From NCBI GenBank assembly GCA_964352855.1, contig CAYGTR010000004.1, forward strand, positions 1 to 64,000: 64,000 nt of DNA. The letters run 5' to 3'. A program made the translations under genes and the position numbers. The stretch is from Litorimonas sp964352855 (GTDB taxonomy: Bacteria; Pseudomonadota; Alphaproteobacteria; Caulobacterales; Maricaulaceae). The notes below the pieces were generated by a model. That model made no database searches, was not told the DNA's origin, and worked only from the letters and a program-made list of their open reading frames with translations. Below are positions 23,588 through 31,300 of this stretch, one piece after another (the first letter of the stretch is position 1; every line of letters begins with the position of its first letter).

Positions 23588-24424
23588 ATGATCATGACTC
23601 GAACAATAAAAACTATTCTCGTCTCCTTGAATAATAAAAAATTCCTTAGCAGCAATATGGCGATGGCAACACAAATTGCGCGCGAATATGAAAGTCATAT
23701 TATTGGTCTTTACGTCATTCCTTCAGCGCTCGTTTATGTGTCGCCCTACGGATATGGCGGCCCCATAAATTTCTCTCACCAGAACAAACATTACAAGTCC
23801 ATGGCCAGTGAGCGAGAGCAGAGCTTTCGGGATATAATTGCAAAAGAGAATCTTGAAGGTGAGTGGCGGCAAATAAATTCGCTTGGTCATTTCATAAGTG
23901 ACACAATCATCGAACATGGACGCGAAGCCGATCTTGTTATCCTAGGGGATGATCAGGCCATTGAGGCAGACGCCGAATTTGGCGGCAGAATTGCTCAGGA
24001 TGTGGGGCGTCCGGTTCTGTTTGTACCCGATACAAAACGAAAAGAGATTAAGCTAGATAAAGCCATAATTGGTTGGGACGGCTCCAGAGAAGCGGCACGT
24101 GCGGCTTTCGATGCTATTCCCTTACTTAAAATGGCGAAGAAGACGGAAGTGACCTGCTTTAATGCCCATAAGGAGAACCAGATTTCCGGAGACACACCCG
24201 GATCAGAACTCGCGAACAGTTTGGCCCGTTATGACATTAACGCAGAAGCTGTTGACGAGAAGACCCGCAAATCCGTGTCCCAAGCTTTGATGGACCGAGC
24301 AAAATCGAGTGATCTATTGGTTATGGGGGCTTATGGCCATTCCCGGTTAATGGAAGATATATTTGGCGGTACAACTCGCAAGGCGTTGTTTGAAATGCCC
24401 TGCCCTATTTTGATGTCTAATTAG
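23588..24424 (+). CDS. Two-domain universal stress protein (copy 2)
   Basis: A 278-residue tandem UspA protein, the same length as its upstream neighbour and similar throughout, so the pair arose by duplication. GAYGHSRLMEDIFGGTT is the nucleotide site of the second domain. The first domain has VILGDDQAIEADAEFGG in place of a full site. The start at 23,588 follows GGGAAAATG; the next ATG, 6 nt later, is an alternative. Confidence 0.92.
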   Translation: MIMTRTIKTILVSLNNKKFLSSNMAMATQIAREYESHIIGLYVIPSALVYVSPYGYGGPINFSHQNKHYKSMASEREQSFRDIIAKENLEGEWRQINSLGHFISDTIIEHGREADLVILGDDQAIEADAEFGGRIAQDVGRPVLFVPDTKRKEIKLDKAIIGWDGSREAARAAFDAIPLLKMAKKTEVTCFNAHKENQISGDTPGSELANSLARYDINAEAVDEKTRKSVSQALMDRAKSSDLLVMGAYGHSRLMEDIFGGTTRKALFEMPCPILMSN

Positions 24425-24434
24425 GAGTGTCAAC

Positions 24435-24824
24435 ATGAAACGTATTCGATTGGAGCTAGCGCGCAATGAAGGCTTCCCAAATGGCAGCGCAAAACATGGC
24501 TATGAATTATTAGCCCCACTAGACGAAAAACATCACTTGGATCACGTCGCGTGGCGAAAACTGCGCGACAAATGTCGTGTCGTCCGTTTTTGGGGCAATG
24601 AAGAGCATCAAGTTGGACACTTAGTTTATAATCAAGGCGGAACATGGGCCTTTCATTACGATGTCAAAGGGAATAAAACAGACGATGATCGCGGCTATAA
24701 ATTCCAGATAGAACCGTTCGTAAATGGTGAATATATTTCAATTCTTGAGGGCGATGGCGATGAAGTGATTTACCAAGTTGTTTCCGTACAAGACATAGCT
24801 GATGAAGCATTGAGTAGTCTTTGA
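24435..24824 (+). CDS. Conserved protein of unknown function in the stress operon
   Basis: A 129-residue soluble protein with no signal peptide. The N-terminus RIRLELARNEGFPNGSAKHGYELLAPL and the central CRVVRFW, GHLVYNQGGTWAFHYD and GEYISILE segments look like those of a small conserved family seen in many alphaproteobacteria beside stress genes. No catalytic motif is recognisable. It follows the second stress-protein gene by 10 bp, so it is probably in the same FNR/FixK-controlled unit. Confidence 0.8.
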   Translation: MKRIRLELARNEGFPNGSAKHGYELLAPLDEKHHLDHVAWRKLRDKCRVVRFWGNEEHQVGHLVYNQGGTWAFHYDVKGNKTDDDRGYKFQIEPFVNGEYISILEGDGDEVIYQVVSVQDIADEALSSL

Positions 24825-25020
24825 TAAATTACCAAAAAGGCCGCTTGGAAGTCCTAAGATTTATTGGTTAGCACATATGAGCGCTACCCTATTGATCTAT
24901 AATCAAGACCAAAAGCACGTTCGGTTCCAATCGGGCGTTTTCTACCTGCGGTAGCACGACAAAAGTCGATGATATAGGTTCGCCATTGTTGTGACTTATC
25001 CTCGGCCTTTTCTTATCACT

Positions 25021-25467
25021 TTATAGTTCGGGTTTTTGCCGCAGACTCAAAATAAGCCGATATCCATTTATGCCGACAATCATTGACACGACAAATACGA
25101 TAACAGAGGACAGTCCTAGACTGACATCTACGAGAGCTGGCCCCGGACATAATCCCGCCATACCCCATCCAATACCGAATATTACGGCACCGATTATAAG
25201 CTTGCGATCAATCTGCCGTGATAAAGGAAGCCTGAACATATCCGCGAATAACGGCTTCTTGGTTTTGAATAAAATGCGATAACCAATCGATGTGACCACA
25301 ATCGCACCTATCATGACGAAGGCAAGACTGGGATCCCAATCTCCGAAAACATCCAAAAAATCCATCACCTTTTTTGGATCAATCATACGCGATACGATTA
25401 AACCTTGCCCAAAGAAGAGACCGGCCCCGAGCGCACTTATAACTTGTAGTGGATAAGAGATTTTCAT
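25021..25467 (-). CDS. YeeE/YedE-type half-transporter, second subunit
   Basis: A 148-residue membrane protein with four hydrophobic segments. ISALGAGLFFGQGLIVSRMIDP and IGWGMAGLCPGPALV are hallmarks of the YeeE/YedE (DUF6691) half-size family, with the conserved Cys in LCPGPA. Full-length relatives import thiosulfate or other sulfur compounds. It overlaps the stop of the first half gene by 4 bp, so the two halves should be made together and pair in the membrane. Confidence 0.88.
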   Translation of the reverse strand: MKISYPLQVISALGAGLFFGQGLIVSRMIDPKKVMDFLDVFGDWDPSLAFVMIGAIVVTSIGYRILFKTKKPLFADMFRLPLSRQIDRKLIIGAVIFGIGWGMAGLCPGPALVDVSLGLSSVIVFVVSMIVGINGYRLILSLRQKPEL

Positions 25468-25898
25468 GACGAAGCTCCGACAACGTGACGTAATACATAG
25501 ACCGTAATCACGCCAGCCAGCATAAATGTCAGCGTAGCAACTATGGATCTGGCCGACAAACGTGACGTCCCACAGACGCCATGGCCGCTTGTACAGCCGC
25601 TACCGAGTTGTGTCCCAACCCCCACCAATAGACCCGCAATAATTGCCAGTCCAATCGGCGTACCTTCATAAATGAATATATCCTCACCACTAACGGTTTT
25701 ATAAATCCACGGCGAAATAATCAGTCCTATTAGAAAAGCTAAACGCCAGCCAAACTCTTCTTTGTCAAAGCGCAAAAGCCCGCCAAGGATACCGCTGATA
25801 CCGGCAATGCGTCCATTGGCCCACATCAACCAAACAACAGCAAGGCCGATATAAATGCCGCCTAATCCCGCGGATAAAAAAGGTGTAAGTTCGTTCAT
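25464..25898 (-). CDS. YeeE/YedE-type half-transporter, first subunit
   Basis: A 144-residue membrane protein with four hydrophobic segments and the conserved LGSGCTSGHGVCG motif, whose cysteines line the sulfur-compound path in known YeeE structures. It is the partner of the downstream DUF6691-like half. The pair lies in a leftward unit with the phosphorylase and an oxidoreductase, behind the box at 27,799. A sulfur role would link it to the SQR operon at 2.5-7.9 kb; this is inference. Confidence 0.88.
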   Translation of the reverse strand: MNELTPFLSAGLGGIYIGLAVVWLMWANGRIAGISGILGGLLRFDKEEFGWRLAFLIGLIISPWIYKTVSGEDIFIYEGTPIGLAIIAGLLVGVGTQLGSGCTSGHGVCGTSRLSARSIVATLTFMLAGVITVYVLRHVVGASS

Positions 25899-25911
25899 GC
25901 TATTTCTCTCA

Positions 25912-27159
25912 TTATTTGTGGTCTTCCTGAATTTTGATGGGAATCATTTGTTGTAACGCTTCTTTTGCAAGCGATAACCTTGGCTTGGAATTAGAATATA
26001 AGGCAAAGATTGGTTCTTCTTGACTGACGGAAGTGCCAAGTTCCACGAAAAGCTCTACACCTGCCGTCTTATCTTCAGGGGCACCGGCAAGTCTTGCCAA
26101 TCTTGAGAGATGCTTATTGTTCATTGCACTCACCTTGCCGGGCATAGTCGCCGTTATCATTTCTACAAATCGGGCCTTGGGTATATCCCGCATTCCACCT
26201 TGTGCCTGACATATAGATTGAAATTTATGCCAAGCCTTCCCGCTAGACAAACATGCGCAGGCCTTTTCAAAGCCCTTATCAGCCTTTGTAGCACCACAAA
26301 GCTCAAGCGCCTTTCCGGCAAGCAACATGGCACGGTTTCTTAATGCAACACAGGATGTACCAGAGTTTTGCAAAACATCTATAAGATCCCGCGCTTCGAG
26401 TGCAGGGCCAATGCCGCGTCCAATGGGTTGGACACCGTCGGTTATCTCCACAGCCACAACGACATTTAGAGCTTTCCCAATCATTATAATGGTTTTTCGC
26501 AAAGCAATCGCCTTATCATAACTCTGAATTTTAGCTGTAGGACCGACCGGAATATCAATTATAATATGCGTAGATCCTGCGGATAGTTTTTTTGATAAAA
26601 TAGAAGCTACAAGTTGACCTTCACTGTCAACACCGATTTCTCTTGCAACCCGCACCATATCATCATCGACTGGACTTAAACCCACCGCACCACCCCAAAC
26701 GACACATCCGCCCTCCGTTTCAACAACGCGGCGCATATCTAAGAGTGACAAATCAACGGGGGCTAACACTTCCATAGCGTCTGCAGTCCCGGCAGCAGAG
26801 GTTATCGCCCGTGAGGATGTCTTGGGTATGGTCATTCCCAAAGCCGCCAAAACAGCTACAATAATAGGCGTGGTGCGGTTACCCGGCAATCCGCCAATAC
26901 AATGCTTGTCAATAATGGGGGCCTTGTCCCATTGTAAAATTGGGCCTACCCCCACCATCGCGTTTGTAAGTCCTAATATCTCAGTATGAGATAAATCATG
27001 TGCGGCGCAGGCGGTTAAAAAGGCGGCAATCTGCGGCGGCGAATACAGACCCTCATTTATTTCGTGAATAATTGCGGTAAAAGCAGAATTGGAAAAAGCT
27101 TGTCCCTGAATTTTTTCATGTACATAGCATAAAGATGACGGAAGGAGTGTTGGCTGCAT
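25912..27159 (-). CDS. AMP/thymidine phosphorylase family protein (DeoA2-type)
   Basis: A 415-residue enzyme of the pyrimidine-nucleoside phosphorylase family. DKHCIGGLPGNRTTP and KTSSRAITSAAGTADAMEVL match the group containing archaeal AMP phosphorylase and bacterial 'putative thymidine phosphorylase'; classical DeoA has KHSTGG-type residues here. The N-terminal extra domain of archaeal AMP phosphorylase is missing. It may release a base and a ribose phosphate from nucleosides or nucleotides. The ATG at 27,159 was chosen since it follows GAGG and abuts the upstream stop; the longer start at 27,180 overlaps that gene. Confidence 0.85.
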   Translation of the reverse strand: MQPTLLPSSLCYVHEKIQGQAFSNSAFTAIIHEINEGLYSPPQIAAFLTACAAHDLSHTEILGLTNAMVGVGPILQWDKAPIIDKHCIGGLPGNRTTPIIVAVLAALGMTIPKTSSRAITSAAGTADAMEVLAPVDLSLLDMRRVVETEGGCVVWGGAVGLSPVDDDMVRVAREIGVDSEGQLVASILSKKLSAGSTHIIIDIPVGPTAKIQSYDKAIALRKTIIMIGKALNVVVAVEITDGVQPIGRGIGPALEARDLIDVLQNSGTSCVALRNRAMLLAGKALELCGATKADKGFEKACACLSSGKAWHKFQSICQAQGGMRDIPKARFVEMITATMPGKVSAMNNKHLSRLARLAGAPEDKTAGVELFVELGTSVSQEEPIFALYSNSKPRLSLAKEALQQMIPIKIQEDHK

Positions 27160-27160
27160 T

Positions 27161-27748
27161 CTAAATGCCTCTGGCACCATAATCCGCTATTTTAGCGAGG
27201 GTCTTTTCATGCTGCTTTTGGCTTTTGTTATAAACATTCCCAATGAGAGTCGTTTTCACAGGGTCAATACCGCAAAATTTTAAAACATTACGTTCCAAGC
27301 TTTTGACCGTATGGGCAGCATAAAATGTGCGATATACAACTGTCGGGATTGCCATAGTCACTACGATGCGCGCAGATCGGCCAATAAGGAACTTATCCCA
27401 CATTTGCCCTGGCTCGGTTTGTACATAAGCTAATCCGGGGCGCAAAACCTGTTCCAAAAACGCCTTTAACATGGCGGGCATATCTCCAAACCAAAGCGGG
27501 TAAAACAATGCCCAGTGCTCCGCCCATAAAAGATCATGTTGCACATGCTTTAATTCGGATGGCACGGGGGTTGTTTCCCATTCGGACTTTGAACGTAGGA
27601 ACGGAAAATCTAGCTTCCCTATTTCGATAATCCGCACGTTATGCCCGACCTCAATAGCTGCCTGCGCATAAGCCTCGGACAAAGCATGTCCCAAATGCGA
27701 CCCTACCGGATCGGGATGCCCTTGAATAACGGCAATGCGCTCGGTCAT
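27161..27748 (-). CDS. Flavodoxin-fold NAD(P)H-dependent oxidoreductase (paralogue 2)
   Basis: A 195-residue protein similar to the product at 19,663-20,247. Shared segments are IAVIQGHPDPVGSHL, LLWAEHWALFYPLWFGDMPAMLKAFLEQV, SARIVVTMAIPTVVYRTFY and NVLKFCGIDPVKTT. It should be a flavin-dependent quinone or electrophile reductase. It is the first gene of a leftward unit with the phosphorylase and the YeeE/YedE halves, behind an FNR/FixK box centred 57.5 bp upstream of the ATG. Confidence 0.87.
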   Translation of the reverse strand: MTERIAVIQGHPDPVGSHLGHALSEAYAQAAIEVGHNVRIIEIGKLDFPFLRSKSEWETTPVPSELKHVQHDLLWAEHWALFYPLWFGDMPAMLKAFLEQVLRPGLAYVQTEPGQMWDKFLIGRSARIVVTMAIPTVVYRTFYAAHTVKSLERNVLKFCGIDPVKTTLIGNVYNKSQKQHEKTLAKIADYGARGI

Positions 27749-27798
27749 AACTTACTCCTATAGTCGGGCGCATGAGAGCAAATGCACAAGCAACGATC

Positions 27799-27812
27799 TT
27801 GACCGATGTCAA
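27799..27812. promoter_or_regulatory. FNR/FixK box of the oxidoreductase-phosphorylase-YeeE unit
   Basis: TTGACCGATGTCAA is perfect. At -41.5 it would start leftward transcription near 27,764, 16 nt before the ATG. Confidence 0.75.
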
Positions 27813-27899
27813 AAATATCAGTGTCGATTACTTGGCCGCACTTTCCGAAACGAAACGATTTTCGAGTTTAAAAATGAAAAAGCCAAAGCGTATAAATTT

Positions 27900-27913
27900 T
27901 TGACTTTAATCAA
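27900..27913. promoter_or_regulatory. FNR/FixK box facing a gene-poor region
   Basis: TTGACTTTAATCAA is perfect but is 101 bp from the box at 27,799 and has no annotated gene suitably placed to its right. A GAGGAG ribosome-binding-like sequence and a 12-codon TTG frame (27,964-28,002) lie at the usual distance. Confidence 0.65.
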
Positions 27914-28049
27914 AATTGCAATGGACATGCACAATAGTTTCTAAGCGTCACTTCGAGGAGCACTTGAAAGAACACATTAAAGGTGAACGGGGTATTCCCT
28001 GAGGATCTAAATGTGGGTTTAATGTCGCGATGATCTGAAGTCGACAGGG

Positions 28050-28105
28050 TTAAGGCCAGAAATTGCAACGCGAACTCAACCCTCGCCAGCAAGATCTGGC
28101 CTTAA
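28050..28105 (+). repeat. Inverted repeat downstream of the orphan FNR/FixK box
   Basis: TTAAGGCCAGA (28,050-28,060) and TCTGGCCTTAA (28,095-28,105) form a perfect 11-bp stem around a 34-nt loop. There is no strong T-tract after it. With the box at 27,900 it could bound a small RNA of about 150 nt. The rest of the 27,749-28,281 gap shows no convincing gene. Confidence 0.5.
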
Positions 28106-28281
28106 GCTTGTTTAGTATTACAATCTTGTGTCTTTCCTGTTCAGTGAAATAAGAATACTCAGGTTATCCGCTTGTTTTGCGTGACCAAAATGATCACCCA
28201 TGTTACAATTTATAGCTGCTAAAGTAGGGATTTTTTATGCTATATCCTTGAATCAACAGAATGGATAGGTAGTTGGTTAAT

Positions 28282-29124
28282 ATGTCAAAAAACCTCGACG
28301 AAAAAACAAATCTTCCTGCAGAAGCCATTAGTGAAGAAGAAATACGCGATCAATTGCTCAGAATACTCAATAGTCAAGAGTTTAAGAAATCACCGCGCAT
28401 TCGAAAGCTTTTACAATATTTAACAGACCAAAGTTTAGCCGAAAATCAGGTCGCGTTAGAAGGCCGAGCCATTGCTATAAATGTGTTTGACCGTAGGCCG
28501 GAACAGAATAATCCTGAGGACAGTATTGTACGCGTGCAAGTCCGTAGGCTTCGCAGAATGCTTTCGCTGTATTATTTAACTGAGGGGCGTTTTGACGCCA
28601 TTCACGTCGAAATTCCTAAAGGAAATTACATTTTAACATTTTCGCGCAATGCTGTCAGGTTCCTGCCATCTTCAGAGCGGGTAGATGACGGGGTGAAACC
28701 ATCCATTACGGTTATACCTTTTGAAATGCTTGATAACGAAAATATGGAAAATGAGGAGTCAGAGATTCAAGTCTTAGCGTCAGGCCTAGAATATGAACTG
28801 ATGAATGCTTTGTCTTGCCATGATGAAATTCGGGTTGTTGCCTATAAAAGCTGCAACGAGCAAAGTAAAAACACTACGGCACCCAAGATTGGGACTGATT
28901 ATTGTATTCGCGGAACGATACAAGCTTTTGACGATATTGTTCATATTATTGCGATGCTGTCACGCGTTGAAGACAAAACCGTTATGAGCTCACAGCCATT
29001 CAGCAAGAAATTAACGACCGGCCCTGACATACTTGCTGCGCAATCCCAAATTGCGGAAATGATCGCCGAAGACACGATAAAAACTATAAGAGACAGCCGT
29101 TCTCTACAAACGACAGCATTATAG
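28282..29124 (+). CDS. Winged-helix-like N-terminal domain protein with TolB/FlgO-like C-terminal part
   Basis: A 280-residue protein. Residues 20-125 match a domain common in alphaproteobacterial regulators and cyclase/TPR proteins: RDQLLRILNSQEFKKSPRI followed by EGRAIAINVFDRRPE, DSIVRVQVRRLRRML and EIPKGNYI. The C-terminal half (PSITVIPFEML, LASGLEYELMNAL, YCIRGTIQ) resembles the TolB-like N-terminal fold that often follows this domain. The TPR repeats seen in longer relatives are absent. The target is unknown. The ATG at 28,282 was preferred to the TTG three codons earlier. Confidence 0.7.
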   Translation: MSKNLDEKTNLPAEAISEEEIRDQLLRILNSQEFKKSPRIRKLLQYLTDQSLAENQVALEGRAIAINVFDRRPEQNNPEDSIVRVQVRRLRRMLSLYYLTEGRFDAIHVEIPKGNYILTFSRNAVRFLPSSERVDDGVKPSITVIPFEMLDNENMENEESEIQVLASGLEYELMNALSCHDEIRVVAYKSCNEQSKNTTAPKIGTDYCIRGTIQAFDDIVHIIAMLSRVEDKTVMSSQPFSKKLTTGPDILAAQSQIAEMIAEDTIKTIRDSRSLQTTAL

Positions 29125-29127
29125 AGC

Positions 29128-29526
29128 TTAATTCTGCTTTACATCGGTCTCTTGGATAGAATTGAGATAAGCAAGCAAACCTTCGATCTGCTTTATAGTA
29201 AAATCAAAATCGGGCATGTCAGGATGGCCCACATCAATATGTTCGCGAAAATCATCGGCCAAAGCATTTGGGTTATAATTGGCGAGCACAGTGCTCAAAG
29301 GCGGAGCGTCTGAACGTGGGCTAGCCTTTGATTGGTCTATGCTGTGACAAACCGTACATTGGGTTTCAACAATCGCCTGCCCCTCTTCTAGAAACGTCAC
29401 ATCAAAGTCTGTGGCTGAGACATTGTCTTGCGGGGCTGTCTTTTGGCATCCGGCAGCACCCAAAAAAAAGAGAACGACCGCGACATTCGTTATGAGTAGT
29501 TTTTGCATGTAGCTGTGTTTAAACAT
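29128..29526 (-). CDS. c-type cytochrome lipoprotein
   Basis: A 132-residue lipoprotein. The signal peptide ends in FLGAAGC (lipid-modified Cys at about residue 27). One haem-binding motif, CTVCH, lies near residue 57, and a methionine ligand is likely in HPDMPDF. This is a class I monohaem cytochrome c held in the envelope. It is convergent with the TolB-like gene, 3 bp apart, and could carry electrons from the SQR or other quinone-linked steps, although no direct link is shown. Confidence 0.85.
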   Translation of the reverse strand: MFKHSYMQKLLITNVAVVLFFLGAAGCQKTAPQDNVSATDFDVTFLEEGQAIVETQCTVCHSIDQSKASPRSDAPPLSTVLANYNPNALADDFREHIDVGHPDMPDFDFTIKQIEGLLAYLNSIQETDVKQN

Positions 29527-29742
29527 AAATTCCTATTTGCCCAACGCTTTATCCGGGTTGGCTAGTGATTTTCTCTTAGCAATTTCGAGGTTTAACACTA
29601 CGTTTCAACATTCGAGTGTAGTTTCAACACCTAAGGAAAAGAAGTGAGGCCGTGCCTTTTCTACCTTAACTCTTGTTCTATGTGAAAAATATGTTTTGCC
29701 CCTAAATTCAGCATAATGGTTCAGGGGAACCTTCATAGGAGT
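29527..29742. other. Intergenic region upstream of the cytochrome gene
   Basis: No coding frame is convincing. The sequence GTTTCAACA occurs twice (29,602 and 29,621), and a related GTTTAACAC lies at 29,590, so a binding-site array is possible. A small hairpin, GGTTC-AGGG-GAACC, lies near 29,718. Confidence 0.4.
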
Positions 29743-29786
29743 TGGTAATGATGAGGTCGGGAGTTCAATTCTCCCTCGCGGCACCA
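29743..29786 (+). pseudogene. 3' fragment of a tRNA-Leu gene
   Basis: The T-arm GGGAG-TTCAATT-CTCCC (29,759-29,775) pairs perfectly and is followed by TCGCGGC, A and an encoded CCA end at 29,786. A 5' acceptor strand (GCCGCGA) and anticodon arm are absent upstream. The end matches alphaproteobacterial tRNA-Leu, so this is a truncated copy, as left at attachment sites of integrating elements. Confidence 0.7.
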
Positions 29787-30302
29787 GTTTCAGTCAAATC
29801 TTTCAATGTTTTACGGAGTTTTGAAGGTTTGTCAGTTAAGACCAACCGAGACTGGTCTACCGATAGAAACTTATATGTTTACGACAACGACTGACTGGTA
29901 GGATATGAAGGTATCTAGTCCGATATCTTTGACCGCTTACCGGCGGCAGCCTCAGAATTTGATCTTCAAACATTTCAAACCCTACAAACCCATTTTATGA
30001 ATTTGAGTTTCTGATGAGGCCTAAGAGCACCGAGGCTTAAAATATGACCATAAAACCTTACAGGAAAAAGAAGGTGTGCATTTACCCATAAAAGCAGCCT
30101 TATATCCCTGCATAGAGTCAATAAAAACGCTACGGATTTGTGATTTTAAGCGTCTAAGTACCTGTTTTATACAATATAACTGTTTTATCGCATATATAGT
30201 TAGGCCACCCCCTGATTGCGGAGTCACACCTGTCTAACGTCAGCGCCCATGGCGCAGATTTAGGTCTGTGCTAAGAGAGACTTTTTGCTCATCTTCATTT
30301 TC
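29787..30302. other. Non-coding stretch between tRNA fragment and IS fragment
   Basis: All frames are broken by frequent stops. I see no intact integrase, no tandem repeats and no clear terminal inverted repeats of an IS. It is probably decayed mobile-element sequence. Confidence 0.5.
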
Positions 30303-30470
30303 ATGGAGAGACAGATTAGACAGAGTAAAGCAACGCATGGCGAGCGCATCGTCAAAGACATCAAACTTAAGACACGTAAGCAGTACAGTGATAAAGAAAA
30401 GATCCGCATAGTGCTAGACGGCCTGCGCGGTAAAAAAGCGCCGCTGAATTTATGCAGGTCTGTCGGGGTT
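30303..30470 (+). mobile_element. IS3-family orfA fragment
   Basis: The frame from the ATG at 30,303 reads GERIVKDIKLKTRKQYSDKE and KIRIVLDGLRG, the start of IS3-family OrfA proteins, which bind the element ends through a helix-turn-helix. Similarity stops near LCRSVGVG, where the remaining OrfA (leucine zipper) and all of OrfB are missing and an enoyl-CoA hydratase reading frame takes over. It cannot be active. Confidence 0.75.
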
Positions 30471-31000
30471 GGCACAAAGCGTTCAACAAAATGCAATATG
30501 GAGGTATTCCCGTGATCGCCGCTTTGAAAGGAGCCGTTGTCGGTGGTGGGCTGGAACTGGCTTCCGCTGCGCATATCCGCGTCGCGGATCAATCAACTTA
30601 TTTCGCCTTGCCCGAAGGCCAACGTGGCATTTTTACAGGCGGCGGCGCGACTGTGCGCGTTGCTGAACTGGTAGGTAAACACCGCATGATTGACATGATG
30701 CTGACCGGGCGAATTTACATTCGCGAGGAAGCGCTGAGCGTCGGACTTTGCCAATATCTCGTAGAGGGCCATGACAGTGAAACATTAGCGCAGGAACTCG
30801 CACAAAAAGTCGCCCAGATCCCGGCCCTATCCAATATGGCAATTACCTCGGCTATTGATCACATTTCGCACATGTCGAGCGCCGATGCCTATTTCGCCGA
30901 AGCCTTCATTGCGGGCGTGGTCAACACGCAAGATGCGTCAAGAGACAGATTAAAAGGTTTTATTGAAAAAACAGCGCCAAAAACCAAATCAGAGGGCTAA
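30452..31000 (+). pseudogene. Enoyl-CoA hydratase/crotonase, N-terminally truncated
   Basis: The frame encodes the C-terminal two-thirds of a crotonase-family protein: KMQYGGIPVIAALKGAVVGGGLELAS contains the first oxyanion-hole segment, and LPEGQRGIFTGGGATVRV and the FIEKTAPK tail are intact. The first 80 or so residues, including the substrate-binding helix region before WHKAFN, are replaced by IS3 orfA sequence in another frame. No good ribosome binding site precedes the ATG at 30,452. It is most likely a remnant left by an IS-mediated deletion. Confidence 0.75.
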
Positions 31001-31300
31001 GTCAATTCACCAGAGCCCTAAGGAACCGACTGGACTCTTTATTCATAACTTTAAGAAGTGGCCGAGCGGCACCAAAGAGCTGTCTTTCCGCCTGCCCCTA
31101 TTTTCTAAAAGATAAACCCGTCCCAAGCATGAGCGCCGTTTGTTCCTAGGTCAGGCGCAATTTAGCCCAATGGCTTTCACATAAGCATTTTTAATTTAAG
31201 ACTGCAGACATACACGGTCGATACGTTTATTTTTTCGCCTTCATTAACTTCATTTTCTCTTTTTTGTTGTTTGTTGATGATCTCACTGAGGGGAATTTGA
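31001..31300. other. Intergenic region upstream of hybrid kinase
   Basis: No gene, structured RNA or repeat could be supported. The last 60 bp are AT-rich and likely hold the promoter of the kinase gene, whose ATG follows GAGGGGA. Confidence 0.4.

Noticed and set aside
24892..24906. TTGATCTATAATCAA, resembling an FNR/FixK box
   Set aside because: The spacer is 5 bp instead of 4, and it lies in a convergent region after the stress operon with no promoter role evident.
31059..31071. GTGGCCGAGCGGC, like the D-arm of a tRNA-Ser
   Set aside because: The flanks do not form acceptor, anticodon or T arms, so no tRNA can be supported.
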